NCBI RefSeq assembly: GCF_004341945.1
Contig: NZ_SMBP01000003.1
Span: forward strand, 62,001 to 126,000
Direction: 5' to 3'
Length of the DNA: 64,000 nt
Source of the DNA: Longicatena caecimuris
GTDB lineage: Bacteria > Bacillota_I > Bacilli_A > Erysipelotrichales > Erysipelotrichaceae
Shown here: piece by piece, positions 46,442 through 55,180 of the stretch
Numbering within the stretch: position 1 is the stretch's first letter
Layout: every line of letters starts with the position of its first letter
Program-made: the position numbers and the translations under genes
Notes under the pieces: model-generated
Seen by the model: only the letters and a program-made list of their open reading frames with translations
The model's database searches: none
What the model was told of the DNA's origin: nothing

Positions 46442-46532
46442 AACCCACCCCACAATAGTTTAAAGGTAAGCTCTCTGTAAACCCCATGATAATTTAGAGG
46501 CAGGTTTTATCCCCACGATAATTTAAATATCC
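46442..46532 (-). repeat. Right-end iterons of the IS
   Basis: Three inverted copies of the left-end unit at about 46442-46466, 46479-46501 and 46509-46532 (CCCCACAATAGTTTAAAGG, CCCCATGATAATTTAGAGG, CCCCACGATAATTTAAATA). Spacing and number mirror the left end. Confidence 0.82.
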
Positions 46533-46540
46533 GAATAAAC
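46533..46540. repeat. Target-site duplication, right copy
   Basis: GAATAAAC, identical to 44858-44865. Confidence 0.88.
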
Positions 46541-46549
46541 ATAATGAAA

Positions 46550-46575
46550 GAAAGTGTGCAATCGCACACTTTTCT
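46550..46575 (+). terminator. Displaced hpf terminator
   Basis: AAGTGTGC-AATC-GCACACTT followed by TTCT. Without the IS it would lie about 17 bp after the hpf stop. It now lies 1.7 kb away, behind the element. Confidence 0.8.
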
Positions 46576-46903
46576 AATGGTTTCTTGTTTGTTTAATGGT
46601 AGGTGTTTGTTAAATGATAAGGTTTCTTTGTGCCAATAGACTATAACATGCCGAATCAAGCATATAGTTCAACATTGCTATGAAGCGTAGGTGCTTGCAG
46701 GACTTGACCGCTTTGTTTAGGGAAGATAAGTAAGGAAAAGATAGACTTAAGACCGTGTGGAAATCAAATAAAATTGTAACACGTATTTGAAACTGTTATA
46801 ATAAGAAAAAGCAGGTATATTTGAAGTGATTTTTTCCTTGTATCATAGTAGTGCTGTTCTTGTTAGAAGGTATATTGTAAAATAAAAGGAATGGAGAGAT
46901 CAT
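46576..46903. other. 328-bp intergenic region after the IS
   Basis: No gene is seen. The last part carries the promoter at 46774-46802. The middle (46600-46740) has no clear structure. Confidence 0.55.
46774..46802 (+). promoter_or_regulatory. Promoter of the alkylsulfatase-like gene
   Basis: TTGTAA (46774-46779), exactly 17 bp, TATAAT (46797-46802). It lies about 100 bp before the start codon, so the mRNA has a leader of about 90 bases. Confidence 0.75.
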
Positions 46904-48205
46904 ATGTTAATATCTAATGGAAAACAAAAATTAACAAGTTTTACAAAAAACTATAAAGAAGCTGTTATAGAAATAACATCAGGTGTATGGTTCGTTTTTG
47001 GCGTGGGGCATAGTAATGCTATTTTTATTGAAGGTGCTACAAGTATTCTTCTGATTGATACTTTAGATTCTTTAGAACGTGGCAAAAAATTGGCAAATAT
47101 CATTCGAAATCATACAGAAAAGAAAGTTAAAACCATTCTTTACACACATGGACATCCAGATCACAGAGGTGGCGCAGGTGCTTTTTCAGAAAGTGTTTCG
47201 GAGATTATTGCATTTGAGCCTAAGATGGCGGAATTAGAGAAAACAGCTTTTTTAAAGGATATTCAAACTTTACGAGGGGCAAGACAGTTTGGTTATGCGC
47301 TAGATGATAATGAAGCCATTTCTCAAGGAATTGGGATACGTGAGGGAGTTGTTTATGGTGAACAGCGTGCTTTTGTTTCACCGACCACTTGTTATCAGCA
47401 AGATAAAGTCATTAGAGAAATTGATGGTATACAATTAGAGTTGGTTAGACTTGTTGGCGAATCTGAGGATCAGATGATGATATGGCTTCCTCAAAAAGAA
47501 GTTTTATGTTGCGGGGATAACTATTTTGGTTGTTTTCCAAACCTATACGCTATTCGTGGCGGACAATATCGAAACCTTGCGACATGGATTAACAGTATCG
47601 ACTTTATGTTATCTTATCCTGCCAAATATCTTTTAGCTGGACACACAGCTTTGATACAGGGAAAAGAAAAAATTCATGAAGTACTAACGAATTACAAGAA
47701 TGCGATGGATTATGTCTTGAATGAAACACTGAAAGGTATGAATGAAGGCAAAAACGCAGAACAATTAGCTTCTGAAATTCATTTACCAGCTGAATATGCT
47801 GACTTACCATATTTAGGTGAATATTATGGTTGTGTAGAGTGGACAGTAAGAGAAATCTATGCAGCTTATTTAGGCTGGTTCGATGGAAATCCAACCAATC
47901 TTCACCCTCTTTCTCCTGAGCAAAAAGCAAGTAAAACGGTTAAATTAATGGGAGGAAAAGAAAATGTGTTTGCAGCTGCGCAAACAGCGCTTAAAGACAG
48001 AGATTATCAATGGTGTTTAGAACTTTGTGATTTGCTGATACAAATAGATATAGATAAAACTATATTGGAAGTAAAAGCAACTGCATTAGAGAAAATTGCA
48101 GAATATGAAACAAGTGCCAATGGGCGGCACTACTATATCGCTTGTGCTAAAGAATTAAGAAATAAAATTTCAAAAGAATTTCCTGACAATGATGTTGTCT
48201 TATAA
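46904..48205 (+). CDS. Alkylsulfatase-like metallo-beta-lactamase-fold hydrolase
   Basis: A 433-residue protein. The N-terminal metallo-beta-lactamase domain has the metal motif THGHPDHRGG (HxHxDH) near residue 85, then GESEDQMMIWLPQKEVLCCGDNYFGCFPNLY and LLAGHTALIQG. The second half (about 290-345) has the alkylsulfatase dimerisation segment EYYGCVEWTVREIYAAYLGWFDGNPTNLHPLSPEQKA. Relatives split alkyl sulfates such as SDS, but this copy is shorter than the 650-residue secreted enzymes and has no signal peptide or sterol-carrier domain. GGAGAG precedes the ATG. The natural substrate is unknown. Confidence 0.85.
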   Translation: MLISNGKQKLTSFTKNYKEAVIEITSGVWFVFGVGHSNAIFIEGATSILLIDTLDSLERGKKLANIIRNHTEKKVKTILYTHGHPDHRGGAGAFSESVSEIIAFEPKMAELEKTAFLKDIQTLRGARQFGYALDDNEAISQGIGIREGVVYGEQRAFVSPTTCYQQDKVIREIDGIQLELVRLVGESEDQMMIWLPQKEVLCCGDNYFGCFPNLYAIRGGQYRNLATWINSIDFMLSYPAKYLLAGHTALIQGKEKIHEVLTNYKNAMDYVLNETLKGMNEGKNAEQLASEIHLPAEYADLPYLGEYYGCVEWTVREIYAAYLGWFDGNPTNLHPLSPEQKASKTVKLMGGKENVFAAAQTALKDRDYQWCLELCDLLIQIDIDKTILEVKATALEKIAEYETSANGRHYYIACAKELRNKISKEFPDNDVVL

Positions 48206-48690
48206 GGACAAACGAGCGCTTTGCACTAAACGATTGATAAAAATGGATCTTTCCAGAAGAGAATCCCTACTGGAAAATGGGTAATTGAAAAATAGGAATT
48301 AAAAAATGGAGATTTCCAAAATGACGATACATAGTAACCATTTAGAAACCACTTTTACAAAGCTAACCTAAAGTAAGAAAGAACCTAGAGGAGTCATCGT
48401 ACAGTTGTTAAGGTTAGGCAGTGTCTTTCATCTAGGTACTATATTTATTAATGAAAAGCACAAGGTGTCTATCAATAATTGGCACCTTATGTTTTTTATA
48501 TTATCTGTTATGAAATGTCATTTCAATGATCATGTTATGATAGCGGCTTTGTGGGAAAGCCGATTTCTTAATAGGTACATAGATAAAATATTTTTTATAC
48601 AGATAATCATATATGAAATGTAACTTATGTTAAAGAAGAAATGTTTGTATCTTCATTAAAATACATCAATATAAACTACCATTATTGCTC
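48206..48690. other. 485-bp intergenic region
   Basis: No supported gene. A 72-codon frame at 48405-48623 lacks a ribosome-binding site and recognisable features. A terminator-like hairpin lies at 48462-48498. The rest is AT-rich. Confidence 0.55.
48462..48498 (+). terminator. Terminator-like hairpin
   Basis: AAGGTGTC pairs with GGCACCTT over a 12-base loop; ATGTTTTTTAT follows. It may end the alkylsulfatase transcript, although it is 260 bp after the stop. Confidence 0.6.
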
Positions 48691-49992
48691 TTACTTTGTT
48701 TTATTTTCAACAATTTTTTTAAAACGATTTCGATATTCGGCTGCCAAAGTATTGTCTTGAAAATGCTGCATACTGCCTTCTTTTTTTATACCGAGTTGCA
48801 TGAAGATGGCATCACATTCTTCAATTTCTAAATATGTATGCTCTTCATAACGTTTTTCATGTGCCGCATTTGGCATGGAAATATCAATCTTTTTACCATC
48901 CTTCAGATAAAGAAAATAATAGAAATCACCTTTATTGTGTTGCGATAAAAAGGATTTGGCTGATTGAAAACCAGTTTTTACTTTTGTGATATTTTGATAA
49001 TCATTTGTTTGCAGGATAGGCGCATACCAGCGTGCTGTTTCAAGATGTGATGGATATAGCACATTGATGTTTGTTAAAGATATATAAAGAACGATGAGAT
49101 TTACAAAGAGCATTAGGAAACGGTAGTGTTTCAGTTTGTGAAAGATGACTTGATAGTCTTCAAAATCAATATTATGCGTTTTCTTGGCAATGTAGGCGCC
49201 ATTTATGACCATCGCTTCAATGAGGAAGAAAAAGGGAAGGATATCGGCAAGCATCGTGGAACTCCACAGTATGTAGCCATCTTTAAGATAAAGCAGCTCT
49301 TTTAGCCACTGTATGACAAAGATGAATAAAAATCCTATGCATAAAGAAAAAGGCAACCACAAGAGTAAGATCCATCCTCTCTTTTTCCGTTCTTTAAATT
49401 GGTGTCTTGTAGTAAAATACTTACGCCATAATAATGTTAGCACGCTCATGTCAGCTAGAGAAAGTAAGGTTAGCAATCCTTGGTGTTCTACATTATGTTC
49501 ATTAATTTTAAGAAATAAAGTTAGAATAGGGCCACTAAGAATGAGAGTCCATACAACATAAAAAAGCGGGGAATGCTGCGTCAACATTTGGACATCTTCG
49601 TGTAATTGTTGGAATTCATCCGTTTCGATTTCTTTTAAAGTTTGTAGCCATGCAGATAATGCAGAGGCATCACTTTTCTGAAAAGATTTTTGCATATCAT
49701 ATAAAATAGATAGGCGAAGATCTTCTTGCCATTTCTGTTTTTCCAACATATGAATTTGTTTTTCTAATAACTCTACTAGCGTACATTTTCCGTCTGTAAC
49801 ATCCTTAATAGCAGCTATAGAACAACCACATTTTCTTAATAAAGCAATTGTTTGTAATTGCGTTAAATCTTCTTCGCCATACTCGCGATAGGCATTTTCA
49901 CCACGTTTGATCTGTAATAGACCCTTAGTTTCATAATAGCGTATCGTCTTGGCAGAGATGCCACTCAATTTTTCAATTTCTCCAATTTTCAT
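48691..49992 (-). CDS. Membrane-anchored MerR-family regulator
   Basis: A 433-residue protein. Residues 1-70 are a full MerR winged helix (MKIGEIEKLSGISAKTIRYYETKGLL, then YREYGEEDLTQLQTIALLRKCGCSIAAIKDV), followed by a helical linker to about residue 125. The rest carries about six hydrophobic segments (for example SPLFYVVWTLILSGPILTLFL and GWILLLWLPFSLCIGFLFIFVIQWL) and a soluble C-terminal domain of about 110 residues ending in basic residues. Most MerR proteins are soluble, so this one probably senses a membrane or cell-envelope signal. AAGGAG precedes the ATG at 49992. Confidence 0.88.
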   Translation of the reverse strand: MKIGEIEKLSGISAKTIRYYETKGLLQIKRGENAYREYGEEDLTQLQTIALLRKCGCSIAAIKDVTDGKCTLVELLEKQIHMLEKQKWQEDLRLSILYDMQKSFQKSDASALSAWLQTLKEIETDEFQQLHEDVQMLTQHSPLFYVVWTLILSGPILTLFLKINEHNVEHQGLLTLLSLADMSVLTLLWRKYFTTRHQFKERKKRGWILLLWLPFSLCIGFLFIFVIQWLKELLYLKDGYILWSSTMLADILPFFFLIEAMVINGAYIAKKTHNIDFEDYQVIFHKLKHYRFLMLFVNLIVLYISLTNINVLYPSHLETARWYAPILQTNDYQNITKVKTGFQSAKSFLSQHNKGDFYYFLYLKDGKKIDISMPNAAHEKRYEEHTYLEIEECDAIFMQLGIKKEGSMQHFQDNTLAAEYRNRFKKIVENKTK

Positions 49993-50018
49993 AGCTATGC
50001 TCCTTCTTTTATAGAGGT

Positions 50019-50049
50019 AGTAAACACCTTCTAGCAGCTGGAAGGTCAA
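50019..50049 (-). promoter_or_regulatory. MerR-type promoter with 19-bp spacer and operator
   Basis: On the minus strand TTGACC (-35, 50044-50049), a 19-bp spacer, TTTACT (-10, 50019-50024). The spacer holds ACCTTC-C-AGC-T-GCT-A-GAAGGT (50026-50046), palindromic except for one pair. A long spacer with a central dyad is the hallmark of MerR-controlled promoters, where the activator twists the DNA to align the two boxes. It almost certainly controls the regulator's own gene. Confidence 0.88.
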
Positions 50050-50137
50050 GGAAAAAGTAAACTTTTTGCTATATTTACGACATTTTTATATCATCTTGTG
50101 ATTGTTGTTGCTTCACATGTCACTTTTTGCGATAAAT

Positions 50138-50162
50138 AAAAAACCCGCTTGCATCAGCGGGT
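50138..50162 (-). terminator. Terminator after tRNA-Arg
   Basis: On the minus strand ACCCGCT-GATGCA-AGCGGGT followed by six T. It begins about ten bases after the tRNA 3' end. Confidence 0.88.
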
Positions 50163-50172
50163 AATACACATA

Positions 50173-50249
50173 TGGCGTCCACGAAGGGATTCGAACCCCT
50201 GACCGTGCGCTTAGAAGGCGCATGCTCTATCCAACTGAGCTACGTGGAC
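50173..50249 (-). tRNA. tRNA-Arg (anticodon UCU)
   Basis: A 77-nt cloverleaf on the minus strand. The acceptor stem GTCCACG pairs with CGTGGAC, with discriminator G and an encoded CCA end. The D-arm is GCTCAGTTGGATAGAGC. The anticodon arm GCGCC-TTCTAAG-GGCGC-like loop gives TCT, which reads AGA/AGG arginine codons. The T-arm is GGTTCGAATCC. A TATAAT lies upstream at 50265-50270 on the minus strand. Confidence 0.97.
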
Positions 50250-50756
50250 AACAATCAATGCCTAATTATAATAGCAAATTTCATATTGAATTTCAATATA
50301 TAATTTGTTTTTTTTCATTTCTGAACAGTTTTTCCAACTGCAGTACACAAAGAATGTTAAGTGTAAAGTGAGGTATATGCACCTTCAAATATGAAAAGTC
50401 AATCATATGTATTAATACTTTTTGTAAAATAGTAGTATGTGTTTGGCATTTTTAAAATATCATATCCTTATATAATATAGCGGTTTGTAAAAGAAACTTC
50501 GCTTTTATGATTTTAAAGAAAATAAAAGTATTTTCATTTTTAGGGATTTTACTGCATGAAGTGTGTACGTTGCCTAGAAAGACTGTTGTAAAAGCAGGAT
50601 GGGCAAAGGAAAATCATCACATAAGAAATGAAAATAACACACTTTATGTGATAACGGACAAAAAATGCGTGAAATTGGCGCAACTATGGACATACTAATT
50701 GATAAAACAAGGTAAATATGCTATATTAATGTATGTTTGGTCGTAAAGGAGATACC
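50250..50756. other. Intergenic region of about 500 bp
   Basis: It holds the tRNA upstream region, an AT-rich stretch, and the promoter at 50699-50727. A 63-codon frame at 50507-50698 has no ribosome-binding site and is not supported. Confidence 0.55.
50699..50727 (+). promoter_or_regulatory. Promoter of the DUF3196-tig operon
   Basis: TTGATA (50699-50704), exactly 17 bp, TATATT (50722-50727), 30 bp before the ATG. Confidence 0.78.
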
Positions 50757-51482
50757 ATGGATACTTATTATGAAGATATTCTAAAAAAAGTAGAAATGCA
50801 GATGGAACAACATGACCATCAAGCTGCTTACCAGATTCTTGAGGAAGAGCTTTCCATGCCTTATATTCCTAAGGAATATGAACAGCGTTTGATCGATCTT
50901 TATAATGCCTGTCGCAGTGAGTTGCAACCACAAGCACAGCGAAGCTATAGTGAAGAGGATATTGAAATGCTGCTAAAGGGTTCCTTGGAAGAACAGTTTC
51001 TTGCGATTGAACAGTTAAGAAAAAGTAATATTCGTAATCATCTGGATGCGATACGCGATTACCTTGGCAATGCGCCACACTACTTAATTCGCTCTTATCT
51101 AATTGAAGCGATGATGGAACAAAACATCAGTGACGAGTTCACAATTGAGATGGATGGGTTAGTCATAACCTTTGCTCCATGCTTTATTGAGCCGCCAATG
51201 GAGAGTGATGGTGTCATACAAGCAGTCGCATACCTAAAGGATTGGTTTGAAAGCGATAATCCGACATTCACGATGATGTGTGTGGAAACACTAGTAAAAG
51301 AGGCATATCTTCGATTGCCATACAATATCGAAGAAGATGATGCTTTGGGAATTGCAATCGGTGTTGCACAATATGTCTTTGCGGCACATGAAGAAATGGA
51401 TGCTTTTGCAATATTTCTGAATGAAAAAGGACTTGCGCGAAACAGTGGTTATGAATTATTATTAAGTAAGCATGAAATTTAA
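50757..51482 (+). CDS. DUF3196-like all-helical protein
   Basis: A 241-residue cytoplasmic protein, acidic, with repeated helical segments (for example HQAAYQILEEELSMPYIPKEYEQRLIDLYNACRSEL and SEEDIEMLLKGSLEEQFLAIEQLRKSNIRNHLDAIRDYL) that suggest a TPR/HEAT-like solenoid. It resembles the DUF3196 family of Firmicutes and mollicutes; its function is not known. The ATG at 50757 lies after AAAGGAG. It is followed within 40 bp by trigger factor, which suggests, but does not prove, a role linked to translation or folding. Confidence 0.7.
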   Translation: MDTYYEDILKKVEMQMEQHDHQAAYQILEEELSMPYIPKEYEQRLIDLYNACRSELQPQAQRSYSEEDIEMLLKGSLEEQFLAIEQLRKSNIRNHLDAIRDYLGNAPHYLIRSYLIEAMMEQNISDEFTIEMDGLVITFAPCFIEPPMESDGVIQAVAYLKDWFESDNPTFTMMCVETLVKEAYLRLPYNIEEDDALGIAIGVAQYVFAAHEEMDAFAIFLNEKGLARNSGYELLLSKHEI

Positions 51483-51521
51483 ACATGTGAAAATCGTATT
51501 GGGTACGTAGGAGGTATGAAC

Positions 51522-52799
51522 ATGAGTTCAACATGGGAATTAAAAGAAAAATCAACAGGTGAATTAACAACAACTGTAGAAGGAGATGCTTGGAAAGCTG
51601 CTCAAAAGAAAGCATTTGGCAAACTTTCTAAGAAAGTAAATCTGCCAGGCTTCCGTAAAGGACATGCTCCTGAGGCACTGGTTAGAAAACAAATCAGTAC
51701 ACAAAATATATTAATGGAGGCAATTGATGAAGTTGCTGGTGAAGCTTTAAGTGATGGTATCAAGGAACATGACTTGTGGGTCGTTTCTCGTCCTTCTTTA
51801 GGCATCGACAGTATTGATGAAGATAAAGTAACTTTTAAATTCACAGTTACAGTGAAACCAGAAGTAAAACTTGGCGCATATAAGAACTTGGATATTAAAA
51901 AAGATGATGCAGCCGTTAGCGATGAAGATGTTGAAGCAGAATTGACTTCTTTACAGGAACGTTTTGCTGATCTAGTAATAAAGGAAGACGGCAAGGTTGA
52001 AAATGGCGATACAGCTGTCATTGACTTTGAAGGATTTAAAGATGGTGTTGCATTTGAAGGTGGAAAAGCAGAGGCTTATCCATTAGTAATCGGTAGCGGT
52101 TCTTTCATTCCAGGCTTTGAAGAACAGCTGTTAGGCATGAAGAGCGAAGAAACAAAAGAAATCAATGTAACTTTCCCTGAAGAATATCAGGCAGAAGAAT
52201 TAGCTGGTCAACCAGTGGTCTTCAAGGTTACGGTACATGATATTAAAGAAAAGGTATTGCCTGAAGTAAATGATGAATTAATCAAACAGGCAGAAATCAA
52301 AGATGTTGAAACGGTTGATGCGTACAAAGAATATGCACGTAAAAATCTGGAAACTAGTAAAGCAAATGCGGCTAATCAGAAATTTGAAAATGAATTGCTG
52401 ACTGCGGTAACGGATGCTGCAGAAGTAGAAATTCCAGATGTTATGGTAGAAGAAGAAACGGATACTTTGGTAAATGAATTTGCACAGCGTTTACAGTCTC
52501 AGGGATTCAGCTTGGATCAGTTCAAACAGGTAACTGGACAAACAGATGAAATGATTCGTGAAGAAATGGGCAAAGACGCATACAACAAAGTAAAAGTGCG
52601 TTTAGTTCTAGAGGCAATTGCTGCTGAAGAAAAAATGGAAATCAGCGATGAAGAAGTAGAAAAAGAACTGGAAACAGTTGCAACTACTTACAACATGCCA
52701 TTAGAACAGGTGAAACAGCTGATTAGCAAAGATGCGATTGCGTATGATCTGCGTATTCGCAAAGCTCTTGAATTATTGAAAGAGACAGCTGGTAAGTAA
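51522..52799 (+). CDS. tig: Trigger factor (ribosome-associated chaperone and peptidyl-prolyl isomerase)
   Basis: A 425-residue chaperone that meets nascent chains at the ribosome exit. The N-terminal ribosome-binding domain has the signature LPGFRKGHAPEALVRKQ (GFRxGxxP). The FKBP-type isomerase domain (about 150-240) contains GDTAVIDFEGFKDGVAFEGGKAEAYPLVIGSGSFIPGFEEQL. A long helical C-terminal domain follows. The ATG at 51522 is chosen because it is eight bases after GGAGG; an ATG at 51516 is too close to it. Confidence 0.97.
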   Translation: MSSTWELKEKSTGELTTTVEGDAWKAAQKKAFGKLSKKVNLPGFRKGHAPEALVRKQISTQNILMEAIDEVAGEALSDGIKEHDLWVVSRPSLGIDSIDEDKVTFKFTVTVKPEVKLGAYKNLDIKKDDAAVSDEDVEAELTSLQERFADLVIKEDGKVENGDTAVIDFEGFKDGVAFEGGKAEAYPLVIGSGSFIPGFEEQLLGMKSEETKEINVTFPEEYQAEELAGQPVVFKVTVHDIKEKVLPEVNDELIKQAEIKDVETVDAYKEYARKNLETSKANAANQKFENELLTAVTDAAEVEIPDVMVEEETDTLVNEFAQRLQSQGFSLDQFKQVTGQTDEMIREEMGKDAYNKVKVRLVLEAIAAEEKMEISDEEVEKELETVATTYNMPLEQVKQLISKDAIAYDLRIRKALELLKETAGK

Positions 52800-52807
52800 A
52801 GCCGCGT

Positions 52808-52831
52808 AAAAGACGCATCCGCGTCTTTTTT
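52808..52831 (+). terminator. Terminator between tig and lon
   Basis: AAAAGACGC-ATCC-GCGTCTTTTTT. The lon gene starts 25 bp later, so some read-through probably links them. Confidence 0.85.
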
Positions 52832-52855
52832 GGCTTATGAAAGGAGTGTAGACAA

Positions 52856-55180
52856 ATGAGTGAAAACGATGCTAATCCAATTGTACGACTGCCTTTGGTT
52901 TGTACGCGCGGTGTAATTGTCTTCCCAAATCAAGAAGTAATCATTGATGTAGGACGAGACAAATCTACGTGTGCTGTAGAAGAGGCTCAGGAAAAGTTTG
53001 AGAGTCAGGTGGTTCTGGTAGCGCAGAAAGACTTAGCGATGGATTCACCAGACATTGATGACTTATATTCCTTTGGTACATTGTGTCAAATTCGCCATAT
53101 CCGTCGTATGGATGGCTATCTGCGAGTAAAATTTAAAGGGCTTCAGCGTGTAAAGATTCATACGATCATCAATGACGATGAGATGATGAGCACATCTGCT
53201 GAGGTTATGTATGATGTAACACAGGATGCGATGGAAGAAGTAGCTTTAATTCGCAAAATTGCAAAACAGTTTGAAGAGATTGAAGCAATTTCGCAAAGCA
53301 TTCCGAAAGAGATGATTAATGAGTTGGCAAAAGGGGTCAGTGCTCCTCAGCTAGCGGATCAGATATCACAATTGTTTCCTTTTACATTGGAAAAACGCCA
53401 AGAATTATTGGAAACAACAGGTGTCAATGACCGTCTGTTTTTGATCTTACAGGAAATCGAAAGTGAGAAAGAGCTTTCTCAGATTGAAAATAAGATCAAT
53501 GATAAAGTGAAATCACGTATTGAAGAAAGCCAGAAAGAATACTATTTGCGTGAAAAGATGCGGGCGATTAAAGAAGAGTTAGGTGATGTCCCTGACAGTG
53601 ATAAGGATGCGGATGAAATTCGTCGTCGTTTAGATGAGAACCCATATCCGGAAAGCATTAAAGAAAAAATTAAAGAAGAGCTAAGCCGTTATGAAATGTT
53701 GCCAGCAGCCAGTGGGGAGACCGGGGTCATCAAAACTTATATTGACTGGATGATGGATCTTCCTTGGTGGCAGGAAAGCAAAGATAATGAAGATTTGCAA
53801 GCTGCCAGTGATGTCTTAGATGCAGATCACTATGGCTTAGAAAAAGTCAAAGAACGTATCTTAGAATATTTAGCGGTGAAACAGATGACGAATTCTTTGA
53901 AAGCTCCAATTATTTGTTTAGTTGGTCCTCCAGGAGTTGGTAAAACATCTTTGGCCAAATCTGTTGCGCGTGCATTAGATCGTAAATTTGTAAAAATTTC
54001 ACTTGGCGGTGTTAAAGATGAATCTGAAATTCGCGGTCATCGCAGAACGTATTTAGGTAGTATGCCGGGACGTTTCATTCAAGCGATGAAAAAAGCCGGA
54101 ACGATCAATCCTGTCTTTTTGATCGATGAAATCGATAAGATGGCAAGTGATTATAAAGGAGATCCTGCCAGTGCAATGTTGGAAGTATTGGATCCTGAAC
54201 AAAATGCGATGTTTTCAGATCATTACATTGAAGAACCATATGATTTGAGTAAGGTTTTATTTATCGCAACAGCAAACTACTTGGAAAATATTCCAAACGC
54301 TTTACGCGATCGTTTAGAAATTATCGAACTTTCCTCTTATACGGAATTAGAGAAAATTGAGATTGCGAAACGTCATTTAGTACCAAAGCAGATTAAAGAA
54401 AATGGTTTAAAGAACAGCCAGCTGAAAATAGACGATGATATGATCAGCTATCTGATTCGTTATTATACGCGTGAAAGTGGTGTGCGTCAGTTAGAAAGAA
54501 CGATTGCCACTGTATGCCGGAAGAGCGTTTTGGCTATTCTTAAGGATAAAAAACGTTCGATCAAGGTTACAAAAAAACTCATCCATGAATGGTTAGGCAA
54601 TGAAAAATTTGAATACGGCAAGCGTGAAACAAAGGATCAGGTAGGAACTGTGACAGGGCTTGCGTATACAGCCTTTGGCGGTGATGTGTTACAGATTGAA
54701 GTAAATCATTTCGAAGGTAAAGGGAAGTTGGTAATTACCGGACAGCTTGGTGATGTGATGAAAGAATCGGCAACGATTGCATATGATTATGTGCGTGCCA
54801 ATGCTAAAAAGTATAAGATCAAACCAGACTTCTTTGAAAATAACGATATTCATATCCATGTTCCAGAAGGAGCCGTACCAAAAGATGGACCAAGTGCAGG
54901 GGTTACTTTGACAACAGCGCTTGTATCCAGTCTAAGCAACACGCCGGTAAAAGCGAATTTAGCTATGACGGGTGAAGTTACCTTACGTGGTCATGTTTTG
55001 CCAATCGGTGGTTTAAAAGAGAAATCGATGGCTGCTCATCGCTGTGGTATCACAACCGTAGTTATTCCAAAAGCGAATGTGAAGGATCTTGATGATGTAC
55101 CTGCTGCTGTTAAGGAAACCGTAAGCTTTATCCCAGTGGAACGTGTTTCACAGGTACTAGATGCAGCTTTGGTAAAGTAA
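52856..55180 (+). CDS. lon: ATP-dependent protease Lon
   Basis: A 774-residue AAA+ serine protease. The N-terminal substrate domain starts LPLVCTRGVIVFPNQEV. The ATPase domain has Walker A GPPGVGKTSLAKS and Walker B PVFLIDEIDKM. The proteolytic domain has the Ser-Lys dyad, with the Ser in PKDGPSAGVT and the Lys in LPIGGLKEKSMAAHR. Lon degrades damaged and regulatory proteins in the cytosol. GAAAGGAG precedes the ATG. The stop is directly followed by the ATG of ysxC, a pairing conserved in many Firmicutes. Confidence 0.98.
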   Translation: MSENDANPIVRLPLVCTRGVIVFPNQEVIIDVGRDKSTCAVEEAQEKFESQVVLVAQKDLAMDSPDIDDLYSFGTLCQIRHIRRMDGYLRVKFKGLQRVKIHTIINDDEMMSTSAEVMYDVTQDAMEEVALIRKIAKQFEEIEAISQSIPKEMINELAKGVSAPQLADQISQLFPFTLEKRQELLETTGVNDRLFLILQEIESEKELSQIENKINDKVKSRIEESQKEYYLREKMRAIKEELGDVPDSDKDADEIRRRLDENPYPESIKEKIKEELSRYEMLPAASGETGVIKTYIDWMMDLPWWQESKDNEDLQAASDVLDADHYGLEKVKERILEYLAVKQMTNSLKAPIICLVGPPGVGKTSLAKSVARALDRKFVKISLGGVKDESEIRGHRRTYLGSMPGRFIQAMKKAGTINPVFLIDEIDKMASDYKGDPASAMLEVLDPEQNAMFSDHYIEEPYDLSKVLFIATANYLENIPNALRDRLEIIELSSYTELEKIEIAKRHLVPKQIKENGLKNSQLKIDDDMISYLIRYYTRESGVRQLERTIATVCRKSVLAILKDKKRSIKVTKKLIHEWLGNEKFEYGKRETKDQVGTVTGLAYTAFGGDVLQIEVNHFEGKGKLVITGQLGDVMKESATIAYDYVRANAKKYKIKPDFFENNDIHIHVPEGAVPKDGPSAGVTLTTALVSSLSNTPVKANLAMTGEVTLRGHVLPIGGLKEKSMAAHRCGITTVVIPKANVKDLDDVPAAVKETVSFIPVERVSQVLDAALVK

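Larger units (their letters stand above)
44866..46532. mobile_element. ISL3-family insertion sequence, 1667 bp
   Basis: Bounded by 8-bp direct repeats GAATAAAC and by imperfect 22-bp inverted ends: GGGGCTCTAAATTAACGTGGGG on the left, and a right end whose complement begins GGATATTTAAATTATCGTGGGG. These share TAAATTA and CGTGGGG. Inside each end are two further copies of the TAAATTA-CGTGGGG unit. One transposase gene is carried on the minus strand. Intact ends, duplication and reading frame suggest a recent, possibly still active insertion. Confidence 0.92.

Noticed and set aside
48405-48623. 72-codon open frame after the alkylsulfatase-like gene
   Set aside because: No ribosome-binding site, no family resemblance, and it runs through the terminator-like hairpin at 48462-48498.
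50507-50698. 63-codon open frame between tRNA-Arg and the DUF3196 gene
   Set aside because: No ribosome-binding site before the ATG and no recognisable features; it ends at the promoter of the next operon.
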